A stretch of 64,000 nt of DNA, taken from positions 1 to 64,000 of the forward strand of contig CAZKBS010000006.1 in the NCBI GenBank assembly GCA_964551435.1. The letters are read 5' to 3'. The stretch's first letter is position 1. Each line of letters starts with the position of its first letter. This document shows, one piece after another, positions 1-7,957 of the stretch. Below the pieces are notes generated by a model. It searched no databases. It saw only the letters and a program-made list of their open reading frames with translations, and was not told the DNA's origin. Source of the DNA: UBA2020 sp964551435. GTDB taxonomy: Bacteria > Pseudomonadota > Alphaproteobacteria > Micavibrionales > UBA2020. A program made the position numbers and the translations under genes.

Positions 1-99
1 GCGGCGCGCAAAATAGTTTTGAAACAATCGTTCTCGCGCCATTGTGCGATTACATAAGCGTAAAAAGCGGATGTATTATGTACGGACTGACTGACACTA

Positions 100-1350
100 T
101 CAGCTGCGCGTGTGGCCGTCGCCGCGCACAACCCATTTGTAACTGGTCAGTGCCTCCAGCCCCATCGGGCCGCGCGCGTGCAGCTTTTGCGTGCTGATGC
201 CGATTTCCGCGCCCATGCCGAATTGCCCGCCGTCGGTAAAGGCGGTGGAGGCATTGGCATAAACCGCCGCCGCATCGACGGCGTTCAAAAAGGTATTCAT
301 GGCGGCTGCGTCTTCTGCAACAATCGCCTCGCTATGGCGCGATGAATGAGCGGCGATATGGGCGAGCGCTTCGTCAATGCCGCCCACGGTTTTCACGGAC
401 ATTTTGTAAGACAGGAATTCGCGTCCGAAATCTTCCGGCGCGGCGGGTTTCAAAAGCGTGGCGGGATAATGGCCAGACAGCGCGGCAAAGGCTTCGGTAT
501 CTGCGAAAATCTCGACATTCTGTGCGGCGAGGGGGGCGCATAGGGCAGCGATATCCGTCAGCCTCGCACGGTCAACCAGCAGCGTATCGAGCGCGTTGCA
601 GACGCTGACGCGGCGGGTTTTGGCGTTATGCACAATCGCCGCGGCCTTCGCTGTATCGGCGCTTGCGTGGATATACGTATGCACAATACCAGCGCCCGTT
701 TCGATGACGGGGATGCGCGCATTCTGGCGCACATGGTCGATGAGCGCCTGACTGCCGCGCGGGATGCAGATATCGACCAGCCCCACGGCATTCAAAAGTG
801 TGGTCGTCGCTTCGCGCAGCGGGGGCAGCAGATAGGCCATATCACGCGAAAGACCTGCGGCATCCAGCGTTTTGTGAATGACATCCACAAAGGCGCGGTT
901 GCTATGGTCGGCTTCCTTGCCGCCTTTCTGAGCAACCGCGTTGCCAGCGCGGAAACAAAGGGCGAAAACATCCACCGTGACATTCGGGCGGGATTCGTAA
1001 ATCACCCCGACAACGCCCAGCGGCACGCTGCGCTTTTCAAGGCTGAGGCCGTTTGGCAGTGTTTTTTGCTCCAGCGTCACGCCAGCGGGCGCGGGCAGGG
1101 CTGCGACTTTGCGTACGTCGTCGGCAATCGCCTTCAGACGTTTTTCATCCAGCAGCAGGCGGTCATACCGCGGATCATCCTTGGGCATCGCGGCGAGGTC
1201 TTGGGCGTTTGCCGCCAGAATCTGGCGGGTCTCCGCATCGATGTTATCCGCAAGGGCGCGCAGCACCGCCGCGCTTGTATCCGGCGTCATCGTGGCCAGT
1301 GTGCGGCTTGCCGCGCGGGTTTTTTCAAGGCCGTTCAGGACGTCTTGCAT
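100..1350 (-). CDS. proA: gamma-glutamyl phosphate reductase ProA
   Basis: Second enzyme of proline synthesis: NADPH-dependent reduction of gamma-glutamyl phosphate to glutamate-5-semialdehyde, in the cytoplasm. At 416 aa it has the family's usual length. The aldehyde-dehydrogenase-type catalytic cysteine is in the block RRVSVCNALDTLL (about residue 250), preceded by the conserved SRPNVT and IPRGSQALI segments. It lies 2 bp downstream of proB on the same strand, so the two form a proBA operon. The conserved block reads IETGAGIVHTYI where Escherichia-type enzymes have a GxCHVY form. Together with LLPPLREAT this resembles my memory of Bacteroidota ProA more than typical alphaproteobacterial ProA, which may mean an old transfer. 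The function itself is not in doubt. Confidence 0.95.
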   Translation of the reverse strand: MQDVLNGLEKTRAASRTLATMTPDTSAAVLRALADNIDAETRQILAANAQDLAAMPKDDPRYDRLLLDEKRLKAIADDVRKVAALPAPAGVTLEQKTLPNGLSLEKRSVPLGVVGVIYESRPNVTVDVFALCFRAGNAVAQKGGKEADHSNRAFVDVIHKTLDAAGLSRDMAYLLPPLREATTTLLNAVGLVDICIPRGSQALIDHVRQNARIPVIETGAGIVHTYIHASADTAKAAAIVHNAKTRRVSVCNALDTLLVDRARLTDIAALCAPLAAQNVEIFADTEAFAALSGHYPATLLKPAAPEDFGREFLSYKMSVKTVGGIDEALAHIAAHSSRHSEAIVAEDAAAMNTFLNAVDAAAVYANASTAFTDGGQFGMGAEIGISTQKLHARGPMGLEALTSYKWVVRGDGHTRS

Positions 1351-1352
1351 GT

Positions 1353-2435
1353 TCAGCCTCCTGCGCGGATATGAAGATGGTCGTAATGCACGATTTCGGG
1401 CTTGCCTTTTTGCCCGATGTATTCGCGCAGGCGGTCGGCGCCATAGCGCGCGATGCCGATGCCGATTTTATCCCCCGACGGCGCGATGATATCGATGAGA
1501 TCACCCTTTTTGAAATCGCCGGATATTTTTTCGATGCCCACGGGCAAAAGGCTCATGGCACGTTCGCCCGCGCGCAGCAGGCTTTCCAGTTTCGCATTTA
1601 CGGTGATTTGCCCGCCCATGCCGCTGGCGCTGAAGGCCATCCATTTTTTCAGGCTGGATTTGCGCGCGCGCGGCAAAATAGTGGTGCCCAGTTTTTCGCC
1701 GGCCGCGATACGGGTAATCACGTTGTCGGTTTTCAAACTGGCGATATGCGTGGTGATGCCGAGTTCAGACATACGGCGGGCGGTACCCAGTTTGGTCGCC
1801 ATGCCGCCGCGGCCTTGCGCGGTTTTACCGGCCTTGGCTTCGGGCCATGCGTCCTTGCGCGGGTCGATGACATCGATTTTTTTGGAGGCGGGATTGTCAG
1901 GATGCCCGTCGTATACGCCATCGACACTGGTCAGGATAATCAGTTTATCCGCATTCGTTTGCGCGGCGATAAGGCCCGACAGCTCATCGTTGTCGGTGAA
2001 CATCAGCTCTTCGATCGATACGCTGTCGTTTTCGTTGATGATGGGCAGGATATTTTTTTGCGACGTGACTTCACGCAGCAGGCGGGCGATGTTGAGGTAA
2101 TGCTGGCGGGTATGAAAGTCCTGCTTGGTCAGCAGCAGCTGCGCAACCGCAATGCCGTGCGGCGCGAAAAGCCGGGCATAGGTACGCATCAGTTCATGCT
2201 GGCCGAGGGCGGCCAGCAGCTGTTTTTCCCCCGTGGTCTTGCCGTAGTCGCGGCCCAGCATCTGCCGCGCCACATGCCGGCCCGAACCGACCGCGCCGGA
2301 GCTGACCAGCAACGCCTGCTGCCCCGACGCCATCAGGGCCGCAATCTGGCCCGTCAGGGTCTGCAGGGTCTGTTCCATCGGCGCGCCGTTTTCGGCCAGA
2401 ATCGCCTGGGTGCCGACTTTGATCACGATGGTCAC
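1353..2435 (-). CDS. proB: glutamate 5-kinase ProB
   Basis: First enzyme of proline synthesis; phosphorylates glutamate at the gamma carboxyl using ATP. 360 aa with an N-terminal amino-acid-kinase domain (KVGTQAIL at the start, VSSGAVGSG near residue 45, INENDSVS near 135, GRGGMATKLGTA near 215) and a C-terminal PUA-like domain (about 275-350). Promoter-proximal gene of proBA, 2 bp before proA. The family is often feedback-inhibited by proline through the kinase domain; nothing in this sequence tests that. ATG start with a GGTGAA-like sequence upstream. Sister genes on the plus strand begin about 190 bp away, so the operon has its own upstream region. Confidence 0.95.
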   Translation of the reverse strand: MTIVIKVGTQAILAENGAPMEQTLQTLTGQIAALMASGQQALLVSSGAVGSGRHVARQMLGRDYGKTTGEKQLLAALGQHELMRTYARLFAPHGIAVAQLLLTKQDFHTRQHYLNIARLLREVTSQKNILPIINENDSVSIEELMFTDNDELSGLIAAQTNADKLIILTSVDGVYDGHPDNPASKKIDVIDPRKDAWPEAKAGKTAQGRGGMATKLGTARRMSELGITTHIASLKTDNVITRIAAGEKLGTTILPRARKSSLKKWMAFSASGMGGQITVNAKLESLLRAGERAMSLLPVGIEKISGDFKKGDLIDIIAPSGDKIGIGIARYGADRLREYIGQKGKPEIVHYDHLHIRAGG

Positions 2436-2548
2436 GGTGAACTCCGGTTCAGAAAAAGGGTGTGTTGGTTAAAATGTTGTAGTCAAAGGGTTTTATCATA
2501 GTTTTGGGCGCGTCGCCGTAAAATTATAAAACATATTACGTCGAATCG

Positions 2549-2577
2549 TTGACAGTTTATGTACCCCAATATATAAA
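2549..2577 (+). promoter_or_regulatory. sigma-70 type promoter
   Basis: TTGACA at 2549-2554, a 17-bp spacer, then TATAAA at 2572-2577. This is a near-consensus housekeeping promoter pointing at the nucleotidyltransferase gene; predicted start near 2584, leaving a leader of about 40 nt. The surroundings are AT-rich compared with the coding DNA on both sides. Confidence 0.7.
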
Positions 2578-2626
2578 ATAGAGCCACCTAAGTTATTCAC
2601 ATAATTGCAAACGGATGAGGGTGGCG

Positions 2627-3739
2627 ATGCGTTTGAAATGTGCCTGGGGTACCGCGGCAGCAAAAGCGGACAAAAGCGACGGCGCGGCTGACGTGGAACT
2701 GAGGGAGCATCTCCGAAAGACGGAGCAGACCTCGCTCCCGCAGGCGGAACTGCTTCAGGGCTGTTTCGACCTCCTCAAGGATCGCGGTCTGCTTGAAGAA
2801 GCCTATCTCAGAGGCTCCATTGGCCGCGGCCACGCCGATACCCACTCAGACATTGACCTGTTTGCTGTTATCCAGCCCGAAAAAATCAACGAAGTATACG
2901 ACGCCGTTAACGAATTCCTCGCCTCCAAAGGCCGCATCATCGTCGGGTGCCACGACCGTCTGGTCGAAAATTACGGCGGCATCGGTTTCATGTTCATCGC
3001 CGAAAGCGACGCCCACGACAAAAAAACCTATCAATTCGACCTCTACATGGCCATGAAGGGCGTTCCGCCCGCCAAGCCCACCACCATCAAACCGCGCATG
3101 TTCGCCGCCGATCCGGATTACAAATGGATCGATACCTACGGCCAGAAAGCCATCGAACTGCCGCAGGTTGCCAAAGACTTCGTCCACCGCCATACCTCCG
3201 GCGACAGCATGGGCGACCGCATGGAACTGCTGATGCAGGAAATGCTCATCAACCTCTACGTCACCAACAAGCATATCAAACGCGGCCAGATCTCGCGTAC
3301 CGTGGTCGACAACCATGGCGTGGTGACCTCGGCAATCGAATTCATGCAGCTGCTGACGGGCTACAAATCGACAGGCTATTCGCCCGTGTATCTGGGTGAC
3401 GAAGTCGTCAAGTTCGCCAAGGAAAACGGCGACAAGGAAATGGTGAAGGCCGCGGCCAAGCTGGAAAAACTGTTCCACCAGCCGATGACTTCGCAAAAGC
3501 TTCTCGATACCCTCGATTACGCGGCGACGGTTTTCCGTCAGGCTTTCCCCGACCGCTACGAGAAGCACAAGGACGCCGTTGCCTATTTCGAAAAAGAAAT
3601 CCGCGCAACCAAATCCTGCCTTAAAAACGGTTTCAACAAAAACCGCAACGCCAACAAAAACGCCCCCGCCAATAACAACGGCAAAGGCGGCGAAGGTCTG
3701 GTGGCAAAGGTCAAAAGAAACCTCGGCATCCATCGCTGA
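2627..3739 (+). CDS. nucleotidyltransferase-fold protein
   Basis: A 370-aa protein with the DNA-polymerase-beta nucleotidyltransferase signature: GS at about residues 63-64 followed by SDIDLF (74-79), the two aspartates that bind catalytic magnesium. Members of this superfamily transfer a nucleotide to small molecules, RNA or proteins; the substrate here cannot be read from sequence. The rest is predicted mainly helical, ending in an Asn/Lys/Gly-rich low-complexity stretch (KNRNANKNAPANNNGKG) and a basic tail. The start chosen is the ATG behind GAGGG; an in-frame ATG 12 bases earlier (2615) is possible. A strong sigma-70 promoter lies just upstream, and the gene for a metallo-beta-lactamase protein follows after 26 bp, probably on the same transcript. 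The first aspartates are intact, so it should be active. Confidence 0.7.
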   Translation: MRLKCAWGTAAAKADKSDGAADVELREHLRKTEQTSLPQAELLQGCFDLLKDRGLLEEAYLRGSIGRGHADTHSDIDLFAVIQPEKINEVYDAVNEFLASKGRIIVGCHDRLVENYGGIGFMFIAESDAHDKKTYQFDLYMAMKGVPPAKPTTIKPRMFAADPDYKWIDTYGQKAIELPQVAKDFVHRHTSGDSMGDRMELLMQEMLINLYVTNKHIKRGQISRTVVDNHGVVTSAIEFMQLLTGYKSTGYSPVYLGDEVVKFAKENGDKEMVKAAAKLEKLFHQPMTSQKLLDTLDYAATVFRQAFPDRYEKHKDAVAYFEKEIRATKSCLKNGFNKNRNANKNAPANNNGKGGEGLVAKVKRNLGIHR

Positions 3740-3765
3740 GACACTCATACGCAAGGTAATCTGAC

Positions 3766-4542
3766 ATGAAAATCACTGTACTGGGCAGCGGCTCTGCCTA
3801 TGGCGTTCCTTATGCAGGCGGCGGCTGGGGCAAATGCGACCCCAAAAATCCGAAAAACCGCCGCACCACGCCGTCCATTCTGATCGAAGACGGCACGACG
3901 CAGCTGCTGGTCGATATGGGCCCTGATTTCAAGGAACAGGCCGCGCGCCACAACATCACCAATCCCGATGCGGTTTTCTTTACCCATCCGCACGCCGATC
4001 ACATCGCCGGCATGTTCCATCTGCCGATTTTCATGGTGCACCGGAACGGCAAACATTTGCCGATGTACGCCAACAGATTCACGCGCAAGGATATCGAACG
4101 CGTCTGGTGGTATATGTTCGACCCCGCCATCAACGTCGAATACACCGGCACCGCGCGCCCGTACTGGGTTGAAATGATACCGCCGCAGCAGCTGCAAATC
4201 GGCACGCTCAAAATGCAGACGTTCTGGCAGCAGCATGGCCGTATCCAGTCGGTGGGCATGCGCCTTGGCAATTTCGCCTATTCGACGGATGTGAATGCCT
4301 TCCCCGAAGACAGCGAACAGTATCTCTACGGCCTTGATACATGGATGGTCGATTGCAACTGCGTCGAGCCGACCGACAATTCCCACGGACATTTGGAAAA
4401 ATGCCTCGCCTGGGTTGAAAAATACAAGCCCAAGAAAACCTATCTCACGCACCTCGACTACACGGTCGATTACGATACCGTCTCCAAACTCCTGCCCCCG
4501 CATGTGGAGCTGGCGTATGACGGGCTGGTGCTGGAGTTTTAA
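3766..4542 (+). CDS. metallo-beta-lactamase fold hydrolase (PhnP/RNase Z-like)
   Basis: 258 aa with the metal-binding HxHxDH motif (HPHADHIAG, residues 74-82) and later metal ligands in MVDCNC (about 195) and TYLTHLDYT (about 225). The overall pattern (GSGSAYGVP at the N terminus, strand-rich middle) matches the PhnP-like branch of the superfamily. PhnP itself is a cyclic phosphodiesterase; no phosphonate genes are nearby, so the substrate is open. It may be co-transcribed with the upstream nucleotidyltransferase (26-bp gap), which would suggest a nucleotide or RNA-phosphoester substrate, but that is only a contextual guess. It ends 4 bp before the convergent DUF2971 gene. Confidence 0.85.
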   Translation: MKITVLGSGSAYGVPYAGGGWGKCDPKNPKNRRTTPSILIEDGTTQLLVDMGPDFKEQAARHNITNPDAVFFTHPHADHIAGMFHLPIFMVHRNGKHLPMYANRFTRKDIERVWWYMFDPAINVEYTGTARPYWVEMIPPQQLQIGTLKMQTFWQQHGRIQSVGMRLGNFAYSTDVNAFPEDSEQYLYGLDTWMVDCNCVEPTDNSHGHLEKCLAWVEKYKPKKTYLTHLDYTVDYDTVSKLLPPHVELAYDGLVLEF

Positions 4543-4546
4543 GCCG

Positions 4547-5536
4547 TTAACCTACATAAGGAATTTCTGATATATCCACTTCTATATCATGCCCACGGAG
4601 AGCTATTTCTAGAGCCTCTTTGCGCTTTTCTTTGTCTTTGTGAGGGCCAATAATTATCTTTTTTATAGGGAGCTTTTCTGCATTGGGTGGGAGTTTCTCC
4701 AAAAGCTTTATATAGGGAGTAATACCGCCGAGGCTTTCTCTGAAGTAACGAGTTTTCTCAGTCTTGACTTCTTCGCCAGAAGCTTGGGCCATTTCCTTAA
4801 ATTTTTTATCCTGATGAATAGGCCAGGCTATAATGCGGACTTCATTCTCCTCTTTGAAGGCTCTGTGTTTATATCTGCTAACAAGATTGGCTAAAGCGTT
4901 GTATGCGTTCTCTGTCTCAATAAGATTTTTCTCATTAAGCACCATTTCTTTAATAACTCCTATGCCATAATTCACTACAGTAGATATTTTTTCTGCAACC
5001 GCTTCGCTGGGACTTTTGAAGTCTTCTTCGTAAAATAAATCTGCCAAACAAAAATGTGAGTAGCTAAAATCTACTACCTCCTTTTCAAGCAGCGTTTCGA
5101 GTTTTTTTGTATCGAAAACGATAGCGGCTCCACCATCTTTACCGTAGCCTCTCCATTGGCTTAATAAGCCATTTTTATTGGTATAATGATCTGTTGTCTC
5201 TCCGCATAGAGAGACAACGTAGCATTCATTGCCAGCGGCTTCGCTTTGAGCATTAACTATGTTTTTTGTTTCTTGGAGCGCAACATGCTCGCTCCCGCCC
5301 TTCTTTTCAAAGAAGGTGCGGGCCGAAGGGGATTTTTCTAACTGACGTACAAACTCCAGTACTTTGGGGTGCATGTGATGGTATATGGCATCGAGAGCGT
5401 GTATTCTTTCTGTAGTATCGTTCAAGAAGCGGCAATGTGTAGCCCAAAGTTGGTTCGACTTAATAATGCCTAACGCGCCAGAGATTGTGGTGTAGTGGTA
5501 GAGACTTTTATAAGTATTGGAGACTTTGTCTTCCAT
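4547..5536 (-). CDS. DUF2971 family protein (likely acquired)
   Basis: 329 aa. The N terminus has the DUF2971 hallmark LYHYTT followed by LWATHCRFLNDTTE, then YVVSLCGE and QWRGYGKDGGAAIVFD in the middle and RHRAF-like EENEVRIIAWP near residue 235. DUF2971 has no firm biochemical role; such genes are frequent in accessory regions and often sit near defence genes. The DNA is clearly more AT-rich than every neighbour and uses different codons (AAT, TTA, ATA common), which points to horizontal acquisition. It is flanked on its upstream side by tRNA-Arg, a common integration target, but I see no integrase or duplicated tRNA end. A GGAGG-containing sequence precedes the ATG. Confidence 0.75.
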   Translation of the reverse strand: MEDKVSNTYKSLYHYTTISGALGIIKSNQLWATHCRFLNDTTERIHALDAIYHHMHPKVLEFVRQLEKSPSARTFFEKKGGSEHVALQETKNIVNAQSEAAGNECYVVSLCGETTDHYTNKNGLLSQWRGYGKDGGAAIVFDTKKLETLLEKEVVDFSYSHFCLADLFYEEDFKSPSEAVAEKISTVVNYGIGVIKEMVLNEKNLIETENAYNALANLVSRYKHRAFKEENEVRIIAWPIHQDKKFKEMAQASGEEVKTEKTRYFRESLGGITPYIKLLEKLPPNAEKLPIKKIIIGPHKDKEKRKEALEIALRGHDIEVDISEIPYVG

Positions 5537-5635
5537 GGAGGCCTCCTTATAAACGGTTTTTGGTTAAGTGGTGGTCTTTAAACGTAGCACACACAGATTT
5601 GCACCCTTTGATAAAATCGGCTAATTTAATCGTAT

Positions 5636-5712
5636 GTGCCCGTAGCTCAGCTGGATAGAGCAGGTGCCTTCTAAGCATCAGGTCGGGGGTTCAAATCCCT
5701 CCGGGCACGCCA
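5636..5712 (+). tRNA. tRNA-Arg (TCT)
   Basis: A 77-nt cloverleaf. Acceptor arms GTGCCCG (5636-5642) and CGGGCAC (5702-5708) pair completely, discriminator G5709 and an encoded CCA follow. D stem GCTC/GAGC, anticodon stem GGTGC/GCATC with loop CTTCTAA, so the anticodon is TCT (5670-5672), reading AGA and perhaps AGG arginine codons. The T arm carries GGTTCAAATCC. A possible promoter (TTGCAC, 17 bp, TAATTT; 5599-5627) lies immediately before it. Confidence 0.95.
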
Positions 5713-5815
5713 TTTTCCGTTTATCGCTGTTTGGTCTTTGTGTGCTGCCGTCATACCGGAATATCGTCGGTAAGGAACGGAAATGTTTTTTATATTATGT
5801 TAAGCTATCAAGTTC

Positions 5816-5844
5816 TTGACCGTCGATATCTGTTACTTTATAAC
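5816..5844 (+). promoter_or_regulatory. sigma-70 type promoter
   Basis: TTGACC (5816-5821), 17-bp spacer, TATAAC (5839-5844). Faces the 70-residue small protein, whose ATG is 66 bp beyond the -10 box. Five of six matches in each hexamer and ideal spacing. Confidence 0.65.
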
Positions 5845-5910
5845 ATTTGATGTCATCACTTCACACCAGCGGCCCATACAGGGGCTGCCCAACGTATAAG
5901 GACACATGTC

Positions 5911-6123
5911 ATGAAAATGAAAGACATCACCCCCGCGAACTTCGTTTGCCATACCAGCAACTGCTGCCCCGCGGTTCTTGAAACCGAAGAAGGCACCTAT
6001 GTCATCATCGGCAAAAAACTCTCCGACAGCGCGCTGAAAGCCGTTGAAGGCCGCGTTGCCGAAGACGAATTCGTGATCGAAGTGCCGAAGGGCATGATCG
6101 ACGAGATCAAAAAAGCCGCGTAA
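5911..6123 (+). CDS. small cysteine-containing protein, unknown
   Basis: 70 aa, not recognised. Charged, with alternating strand-like segments (TYVIIGKKLSD, EFVIEVPKGMIDEIKKA), no signal peptide or membrane segment. Three cysteines cluster near the N terminus in CHTSNCC (residues 13-19), a spacing that could bind a metal or be redox active. It is a stand-alone unit: a near-consensus promoter 70 bp upstream and an intrinsic terminator right after the stop. That isolation and the acidic/basic coding pattern make it a genuine gene. Function unknown. Confidence 0.65.
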   Translation: MKMKDITPANFVCHTSNCCPAVLETEEGTYVIIGKKLSDSALKAVEGRVAEDEFVIEVPKGMIDEIKKAA

Positions 6124-6150
6124 ATGCGCGCTTTGAGGTTCTTTAGCCGG

Positions 6151-6183
6151 AAAACCCCGCCCGTTTGTGGCGGGGTTTTTCTT
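6151..6183 (+). terminator. intrinsic terminator
   Basis: CCCCGCC (6155-6161) pairs with GGCGGGG (6169-6175), followed by TTTTTCTTTG. Ends the small-protein transcript. Confidence 0.85.
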
Positions 6184-6257
6184 TGTGATGGCCGGCGTTT
6201 TATGGTCTAAAGAAATATACCCATTCAAACAGGCATTACGGCAGAAGGATTTTTCGC

Positions 6258-6668
6258 ATGGTGCTGCTGCATATTCTGGTGCTTTATGTATCGTTCCGGG
6301 CCAAACAGGTCATTTGCGATTTTTTCATGCAAACGGGCTGGCAGGCGCTCGCGCGTGAAGCCGCGCTGACGCGCGAGGGCACGAAGGCCCTTGCGGTGCA
6401 TGCGGGGGTGCACGCGGCCTTCACGTTTATGCTGGTGGTCATTTTCGCGCCCAAACTGTGGTGGCTGGGCTTTGTTGATTTCTTTGTGCATGCCGCGATC
6501 GACCGCACGAAAGCTGCCGTGACGCTTAAAAACGGCTGGACGTATAAAAACTACCAATACTGGTGGGCCTTCGGTCTTGATCAGGAAGCGCATAACCTCA
6601 CGCATCTGGTCTATATCATTCTGATTGTTGTGTTCGGCTGGAACGTGCCGCTAGGCCTGACGCCGTAA
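6258..6668 (+). CDS. DUF3307 family membrane protein
   Basis: 136 aa of hydrophobic helices. The conserved polar positions of DUF3307 are present: AKQVICDFFMQT (about residues 15-26), DFFVHAAIDRTK (about 75-86) and FGLDQEAHNLTHL (about 106-118). Roughly four membrane segments; inner membrane. The family has no established function. Conserved Asp/His residues inside or next to helices could be functional. Convergent with the TauE gene 15 bp downstream, with no clear terminator between them. Confidence 0.8.
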   Translation: MVLLHILVLYVSFRAKQVICDFFMQTGWQALAREAALTREGTKALAVHAGVHAAFTFMLVVIFAPKLWWLGFVDFFVHAAIDRTKAAVTLKNGWTYKNYQYWWAFGLDQEAHNLTHLVYIILIVVFGWNVPLGLTP

Positions 6669-6683
6669 ACTCCGCCCGCACGG

Positions 6684-7442
6684 TCAGGCGATAACCAGCA
6701 TCACCGCGCGCGTCAGGTACACCGCGCCGATGGTGAACAGCACGATTTGCGTCGCGCGGTAGAAATGCGCATCGCTGATACGTTCGAGAAAGAATTTCGA
6801 CGCCGCCGAGCCCATCAGCGCCATGGGTATCACGCCAAGGCACAGCCACAGCGGCAGATGCCCCGCGGATGAGCTGAAATCGCTCACCACAAATCCGAAA
6901 TAGACGAATTTCAAAACATGCGACACAGCCTGCGTAAACGCTTTGGTCGCGACGGTTTCGTGGCGTGTCAATTTGCGCGTCTGGAAAAACATATCCAGCA
7001 TCCCGCCCGATACGCCGCCCGTCAGCTGCAGCGTCGCGATAATCAGGCCGCAGCCATAGGCCTGTTTGGGCTGCGTGAAATCCAGTTTCAGCGATTTGGG
7101 CAGCAGATACGAAATAAACGGCCCGAGGCCGAGCAGGAAATAAATCAGCGATTTCGGCGGCACGAAGGCGATGAAGGCCAGCACGAAAAACATCGTGAAC
7201 ATCCCCGCGAAATAAAGCGGCAGGGACGGGCGGTAGATATGTTTGCGGTGGATGAAGGCGCGGCTGCCATTCGCAAAGAACTGGGCAATCGCGTGCAGGA
7301 TCATCGCCTGCTGCACGGGCAGCAGCCAGACCAGCAGGCCCATCAAAATCATTCCGCCCGCCATGCCCAGAATACCCGACAGCACCGACGTGACGAAAAC
7401 GGCGGACATCAAAGCGGCGGCAAGGGGCAGGGTGACGGTCAT
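6684..7442 (-). CDS. TauE/SafE family permease
   Basis: 252 aa, about seven to eight hydrophobic helices covering the whole protein, with the family's early glycine-rich segment (SGILGMAGGMILMG, residues 21-34) and its repeat in the second half (GGVSGGMLDMFF, about 140-151). TauE/SafE proteins export or import sulfur oxyanions and organic anions such as sulfite or sulfoacetate; the substrate cannot be assigned here because no sulfur genes are adjacent. Monocistronic: an intrinsic terminator for minus-strand transcription lies about 110 bp upstream of its start, so it should have its own promoter. Confidence 0.85.
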   Translation of the reverse strand: MTVTLPLAAALMSAVFVTSVLSGILGMAGGMILMGLLVWLLPVQQAMILHAIAQFFANGSRAFIHRKHIYRPSLPLYFAGMFTMFFVLAFIAFVPPKSLIYFLLGLGPFISYLLPKSLKLDFTQPKQAYGCGLIIATLQLTGGVSGGMLDMFFQTRKLTRHETVATKAFTQAVSHVLKFVYFGFVVSDFSSSAGHLPLWLCLGVIPMALMGSAASKFFLERISDAHFYRATQIVLFTIGAVYLTRAVMLVIA

Positions 7443-7957
7443 GATGCGTCTGTTTTATCATGGCATCGGCGGAAAAACAGGGCGGCCGGCAAAAAATCTG
7501 CTGCCAGCGAAGACGCCAGAGATACAACAGGGATAGAGAGCAAAAAAAAAGTCCGGAGAACTTTTAAGGGCTCTCCGGACAAACGGCGGTAATAGAGGGT
7601 GTGTAAGACTTTTATAAAAAAAACCGATTCTCTGTTCAAGCAAAAAATGCACGAAACTTAAAAAAAAGTGAAAATTTTTATAATTTTTGATTATTGCGAT
7701 GCAATATTTATTGCGAAAGTTTCAAAAACAGAGTTTTGCAACTGGTTCTCATTTTCACAAAAAAGCGGGTTTTTGCGAAAATCCCAATAAAACCGCCATT
7801 TTTCGCGCTTTGCGGCGGCGCAGCAGAAAAATCGAGCGCAGCCAAGAGCTTAAGTGGCTGATTTTGTTTATTATTTTACATATTTAAGTTATTTGACCGA
7901 AGCATACATATCCGCACGCCCTTTACGCAGGGGCGCGGTTTTCGGCGTGGGCCGCGT
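7443..7957. other. 515-bp intergenic region, AT-rich, no gene seen
   Basis: Between tauE and the ETF-QO gene. It holds the minus-strand terminator at 7542-7580 and then about 300 bp of AT-rich DNA with A and T runs. The short open frames have neither convincing ribosome sites nor protein-like composition. The terminator lies nearly 380 bp past the ETF-QO stop, so there is a long untranslated trailer or a small RNA. Confidence 0.5.
7542..7580 (-). terminator. strong intrinsic terminator (minus strand)
   Basis: GTCCGGAGA (7551-7559) and TCTCCGGAC (7572-7580) form a perfect 9-bp stem. Read on the minus strand the stem is followed by nine T. It ends transcription coming from the ETF-QO side before tauE. 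Confidence 0.85.

Noticed and set aside
5713..5910. Search for an attachment-site duplicate of the tRNA 3' end
   Set aside because: No second copy of the tRNA T-arm/acceptor sequence was seen near the DUF2971 gene or downstream of the tRNA.
7687..7887. 66-codon plus-strand frame in the AT-rich gap
   Set aside because: No ribosome site; composition follows the AT-rich DNA rather than protein constraints.
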